From positions 1-64,000 of the forward strand of contig CAZGOM010000007.1 in assembly GCA_964527265.1 (NCBI GenBank): a DNA stretch of 64,000 bases, given 5' to 3'. Made by a program: the position numbers and the translations under genes. Shown here in pieces: positions 61,026 through 64,000 of this stretch (positions are counted from its first letter, which is position 1; every line of letters begins with the position of its first letter). The stretch is from CAZGOM01 sp964527265. GTDB taxonomy: Bacteria; Planctomycetota; Phycisphaerae; Phycisphaerales; Phycisphaeraceae. The notes under the pieces were generated by a model. It saw only the letters and a list, made by a program, of their open reading frames with translations, did not search any database and was not told the DNA's origin.

Positions 61026-62264
61026 TCATGACCCGTGTGAACTTGCAATCTCCTCCTTGGGCCCGAAAAACTCAAAATGGATCCGTGAATCCTCCACACC
61101 CCGCTTTTTAAGCTCCCGATGTACGCCCATCATGAACGCCTTGGGCCCGCAGAAGTAATACTCCGCCCGCTGTGGCTCCATCACCTCATCCAGCAACGCT
61201 CCATCGATCACCCCTACGCTGTCACATCGTTTTTGTTCCAGGTCGTCTGAGAGGGGATTGCTGTATCGTACATGGGCCCGCACATTCGCCGCGTCTTTGG
61301 CGATGGTCCGCACCTCGTCACCCATCGCATGAAACAGACTGTTTCGCGCCCCATGGATGAAATACACCGGTCGCTTATTCCCCGCATGCGCGACGCTCTT
61401 GAGCATCGACAGCACCGGCGTAATCCCGATTCCCCCGGAGATCAAAACCAGTGGATGCTCATCCTTGCGTTTCACATCCAGCGTGAACTCTCCGCACGGC
61501 GGGCCCACCAGGACCGTGTCCCCCACATGAACAAGGTCGTGCAGGTGGTTTGAAATCAACCCCGCAGGCGCATCGCCAGCCGGGCTGATTTCCCGCTTCA
61601 CGCTGATGCGATACCGCCCCGTTCCCGGGCGATCCGACAAACTGTAATTGCGCGGCGATGTCGGCGTCGTCGGATGGTCGATCTTCACTGTGATGTACTG
61701 CCCCGGCTTAAACGCCGTCACCGGACCGCCATCCGCCGGCCGCAGGTAAAACGACTTTACCACCTGGCTCTCCGTCTTCTTTTCCTCCACCACAAACTCC
61801 CGAAAACCTGTCCACCCGCCATGTGCGGCCGCCTGCTCCTGATAGATCGCCGCCTCGCGTGCGATCAGCACATCCGCCAGAAAACCATACGCCTGGCCCC
61901 ACGCCCCAAGAATCTCCTCCGTCGCCGCATCCCCCAGCACATCCTTGATCGCCGCCAGCAGATGCCGCCCCACAATCGGGTAATGCTCCGGCTTGACCCC
62001 CAGTGAACAGTGTTTCTGCGCGATCAGTTCCACCGCCGGGCCCAGCGCGCCCAGGTTGTCGATATTCGCCGCATATGCGCAGATCGCCCCGGCCAGCGCC
62101 TTCTGCTGCCCGCCCGAATGCTGGTGCGCCTGGTTGAAGAACCCCTTCACCTCCGGGCTCTGGGTAAACATCAGCGTATAAAACCGCCGCGTGATCGCCT
62201 CCGCATGCATGGCCACGGCAGGGGCGGTCGCCTTCACAATTCCAATCGTCTTCGCATCCAACAT
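61026..62264 (-). CDS. hmp: Flavohemoglobin, nitric oxide dioxygenase
   Basis: 412 residues from ATG 62264, which has GAGGAG seven bases upstream; the frame to 62351 is an extension without a ribosome site. The globin domain has Tyr29, Gln53, proximal His85 and Tyr95 at the E. coli Hmp positions. The FAD-binding RNYSLSDRPG and NAD-binding GGIGITPVLSML and YFCGPKAFM motifs follow. It oxidises NO to nitrate using O2 and NADH. It faces the Rrf2 regulator gene and is controlled from a promoter overlapping an inverted repeat (62393-62415). Confidence 0.95.
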   Translation of the reverse strand: MLDAKTIGIVKATAPAVAMHAEAITRRFYTLMFTQSPEVKGFFNQAHQHSGGQQKALAGAICAYAANIDNLGALGPAVELIAQKHCSLGVKPEHYPIVGRHLLAAIKDVLGDAATEEILGAWGQAYGFLADVLIAREAAIYQEQAAAHGGWTGFREFVVEEKKTESQVVKSFYLRPADGGPVTAFKPGQYITVKIDHPTTPTSPRNYSLSDRPGTGRYRISVKREISPAGDAPAGLISNHLHDLVHVGDTVLVGPPCGEFTLDVKRKDEHPLVLISGGIGITPVLSMLKSVAHAGNKRPVYFIHGARNSLFHAMGDEVRTIAKDAANVRAHVRYSNPLSDDLEQKRCDSVGVIDGALLDEVMEPQRAEYYFCGPKAFMMGVHRELKKRGVEDSRIHFEFFGPKEEIASSHGS

Positions 62265-62392
62265 GGCATTCTCCTCAAGCTCATCAAACACACGCCTTGC
62301 GCCTTCAAATAACCGCAGGACAGCCATGCCCGGGCGCGCAGGCCCAGGCATTCAAACCCATGTTTTTTAAAGGCGAAAAGGCAGGAACCGCA

Positions 62393-62415
62393 GTAAAGAC
62401 AAACACTGTCTTTAC
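62393..62415. promoter_or_regulatory. Operator in the hmp promoter
   Basis: GTAAAGACA (62393-62401) and TGTCTTTAC (62407-62415) form a perfect 9-bp inverted repeat with a 5-bp spacer. It lies just downstream of the predicted hmp -10 box, where bound repressor would block initiation. The divergent Rrf2 regulator is the natural candidate to bind it, although its length differs from the E. coli NsrR site. Confidence 0.6.
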
Positions 62416-62425
62416 GACTCCTCTG

Positions 62426-62453
62426 AGCATAGAACTTTAATACTGCATGTCAA
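62426..62453 (-). promoter_or_regulatory. hmp promoter
   Basis: On the minus strand TTGACA (62453-62448), a 16-bp spacer and TATGCT (62431-62426). The -35 is perfect. Transcription would start near 62418, inside or next to the inverted repeat, and run about 155 nt to the hmp ATG. Confidence 0.65.
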
Positions 62454-62503
62454 TGTGTAGATTTGTCGCGGCTTAGTCGGAGCTAAGATACTGCTCACTC
62501 ACC

Positions 62504-62941
62504 ATGATTTCCAAAACCGCCGAATACGCTCTCCGCGCCGCCGTCTGGATGGCCAAATCACCCAGCCAGCCCAGTTCCGCTGATGCCCTCGCCCAAGTCA
62601 CCAAGGTGCCGCGCCGCTACCTCCACAAAGTCCTTCAGGACATGGTTAAATCCGGCCTCGTCCATTCCCAGCCCGGCCCCGGCGGGGGGTATTCATTCGC
62701 CCAGGATCCCGACAAAGTCACCATTCTCGACGTCGTCACCGCCGTCGCCCCGCTGGAGCGCATCACCCACTGTCCCCTGGGCCTTCCCTCCCACACCAAG
62801 CTCTGCCCCCTCCACAAAGAGCTCGACGCCGCCTACGCCACCGCCCAGGAAGCCCTCTCCCGCGTCACCCTCGGCCAGCTCATCCGCTCCTCCAGCAAAA
62901 TCATCCCCCTGTGCGACGTCGCCATCCACAAAGACCCCTGA
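62504..62941 (+). CDS. Rrf2-family transcriptional regulator, NsrR/IscR-like
   Basis: 145 residues. An N-terminal winged helix (ISKTAEYALRAAVWMA; VPRRYLHKVLQDMVKSGLV; GPGGGYSFA) is followed by a cysteine region: Cys90, Cys101 and His104 (HCPLGLPSHTKLCPLH), plus Cys137. NsrR and IscR use three closely spaced cysteines to hold an iron-sulfur cluster; here the spacing is wider (C-x10-C-x2-H), so the cluster type is uncertain. It diverges from hmp, so control of the NO module is the best inference. Predicted to repress from the inverted repeat at 62393. Confidence 0.85.
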   Translation: MISKTAEYALRAAVWMAKSPSQPSSADALAQVTKVPRRYLHKVLQDMVKSGLVHSQPGPGGGYSFAQDPDKVTILDVVTAVAPLERITHCPLGLPSHTKLCPLHKELDAAYATAQEALSRVTLGQLIRSSSKIIPLCDVAIHKDP

Positions 62942-63004
62942 ATGTGCTATCACGTGTTTATCCAGATTTAAGCTTTAAACTGGATTCCGACAAAAGGGGA
63001 ACTC

Positions 63005-63445
63005 ATGACCGCCCGCCTGACATTGCTGATCATCCACGCTGTTTTGCTCGTCCTCGCTTCAACTCATTTCACGGTCGTCACCTTCTTTTGGGACGGCAAG
63101 TGGCAATGGACCTATTACCAATACACGCGCTTAAGCGGGTGGGGACTTCCTTATCACTCGCCGTACCCTTTGCCCGTTGTCCTGGCCTACATCGCCGCTT
63201 ACGCTGCCGGCATCGCCACTTACGCCATGATTTCCCTTAAAAACAGCCCACTTATTGCCACAATCGGAATGCTGGCGTGCGTCCTCTGCCTCGCTTCGTT
63301 CATTGTCGAACTCACTCACTGGTTCAGTCAGTGGTACGGCTCGTGGATCGTCTCCTTGCCCGCCCCGCTCCTGGCACTCGCGCTTCTGGGATTCTGGTTG
63401 CAGTGCGCGCCGGTGCGCAGCCCGTCACCGGCGGCGGCAGCCTGA
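63005..63445 (+). CDS. Four-span membrane protein, unknown function
   Basis: 146 residues. Four hydrophobic spans (about 5-25, 55-75, 82-105, 115-135), with WDGKWQWTYYQYTRLSGWGLPYH in the first loop. No family recognised. It follows the Rrf2 gene by 63 bp in the same direction but has no obvious functional link. The Pro/Ala-rich end suggests a cytoplasmic tail. Confidence 0.6.
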   Translation: MTARLTLLIIHAVLLVLASTHFTVVTFFWDGKWQWTYYQYTRLSGWGLPYHSPYPLPVVLAYIAAYAAGIATYAMISLKNSPLIATIGMLACVLCLASFIVELTHWFSQWYGSWIVSLPAPLLALALLGFWLQCAPVRSPSPAAAA

Positions 63446-63458
63446 ACCAATCCAGGGC

Positions 63459-64000
63459 TCATCCCCTCAGCGCCAGCCGGCAAAACATCTCCACTCCCGT
63501 CGCAATCGCATCATCATTGAAATCAAATCCGGGGTTATGCAGCGCAGGCATCCGCCCGCATCCCGCCGGCAGCAGCCCCAGCAGGAAAAAGCATGACGGC
63601 ACCACCTGCCCGTAATACGAAAAATCCTCGCTCCCCGTCACCGGATGCACCATCGGCACCACCCGCTCTTCCACCATCATCTCCCGCGCCACCTGCGTAA
63701 ATCTTTCCACCATTCCTGCATCGTTACGTGTGACCGGATACCCCTCCGTAATCTCCACTCTTGCCTCGCAACCCATTGCGCGCGCACCATGCTCGGCTAT
63801 CTCCCTCAGCCGCCCCTTGGCCATCGCACGGGTCTCCTCTGTAAACGTCCTGAGCGTCCCGCTCAGCACAGCCTTCTCTGAAATCACATTATTGGCACTA
63901 CCCGCATGAAACTGCGTGATCGAAAGCACCATCGGCTCCATCGGATCCAGGTTTCGCGATGCAATGCTCTGCAATGCGCTCACAATCGCAGCCCCCGCCA
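63459..64000 (-). CDS. M20-family amidohydrolase, 5' end outside the window
   Basis: The frame stays open past the GTG at 63983 to the window edge, so this is the C-terminal part (about 180 residues) of a protein normally near 390 residues. FHAGSANNVISEKAVLSGTLRT is the dimerisation-domain signature and VHPVTGSEDFSYYG plus PALHNPGFDFND carry the later metal-binding and catalytic residues. M20 members include hippurate and N-acyl-amino-acid hydrolases. Substrate not determined. Cytoplasmic. Confidence 0.85.
   Translation of the reverse strand, partial: AGAAIVSALQSIASRNLDPMEPMVLSITQFHAGSANNVISEKAVLSGTLRTFTEETRAMAKGRLREIAEHGARAMGCEARVEITEGYPVTRNDAGMVERFTQVAREMMVEERVVPMVHPVTGSEDFSYYGQVVPSCFFLLGLLPAGCGRMPALHNPGFDFNDDAIATGVEMFCRLALRG

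Overview
The window is most likely chromosomal DNA from a member of the Planctomycetota, possibly class Phycisphaerae. The pointers are the N-terminal LEALEARQMLSA export signature on a 1627-residue secreted protein, a pseudopilin-like protein ending in a DGHVEW element, tandem sialate O-acetylesterase-like proteins, a phytanoyl-CoA-dioxygenase-like protein and very large secreted proteins. No rRNA, tRNA, CRISPR array or intact transposase gene was seen.

Layout. Positions 1-2400 hold the end of a large carbohydrate-active-type protein. Positions 2547-21287 are a surface-polysaccharide locus, almost entirely on the minus strand: a polymerase/ligase, a flippase, four glycosyltransferases (one of them divergent on the plus strand), a nucleotide-sugar dehydrogenase and epimerase, two asparagine-synthetase-like amidotransferases, acyltransferases, and a block (aminotransferase, acetyltransferase, 4,6-dehydratase, phosphoglycosyl transferase, PglA-like transferase) that reads as a bacillosamine-type initiating-sugar pathway. 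Positions 21355-30297 mix housekeeping genes (trpA, radA, trpD) with small membrane proteins, a chlorite-dismutase-family protein and two secreted esterases. Positions 30319-45756 hold the giant repeat protein, an SDR, a dioxygenase, a pseudopilin, dut, cinA, folD, a lipoprotein, a sugar kinase and an aldolase. This stretch also carries tandem GGGTYYT heptads and a 206-bp inverted-repeat element flanked by 12-bp direct repeats.

Positions 46233-47757 are the most unusual part. Three consecutive genes carry an NHLP (nitrile-hydratase-like leader peptide) domain; the outer two fuse it to a STAS domain and the middle one is nearly leader-only. No RiPP-modifying enzyme or exporter is nearby. They are followed by a clear terminator, a repeat, a near-consensus promoter and two tandem membrane proteins, then a histidine kinase/response regulator pair, an aquaporin and a 1069-residue secreted protein.

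Between 56437 and about 56.5 kb the plus strand switches abruptly from G-rich to C-rich whatever the direction of the genes. That is the pattern expected where replication forks converge, or at an inversion or assembly junction. Beyond the switch lie a HipBA toxin-antitoxin pair, an AHSA1-type protein, an acyl-CoA-dehydrogenase-like protein, and a nitric-oxide module (flavohemoglobin, hemerythrin, cupin) facing an Rrf2 regulator. The module has a promoter-overlapping 9-bp inverted repeat. The window ends inside an M20 amidohydrolase gene.
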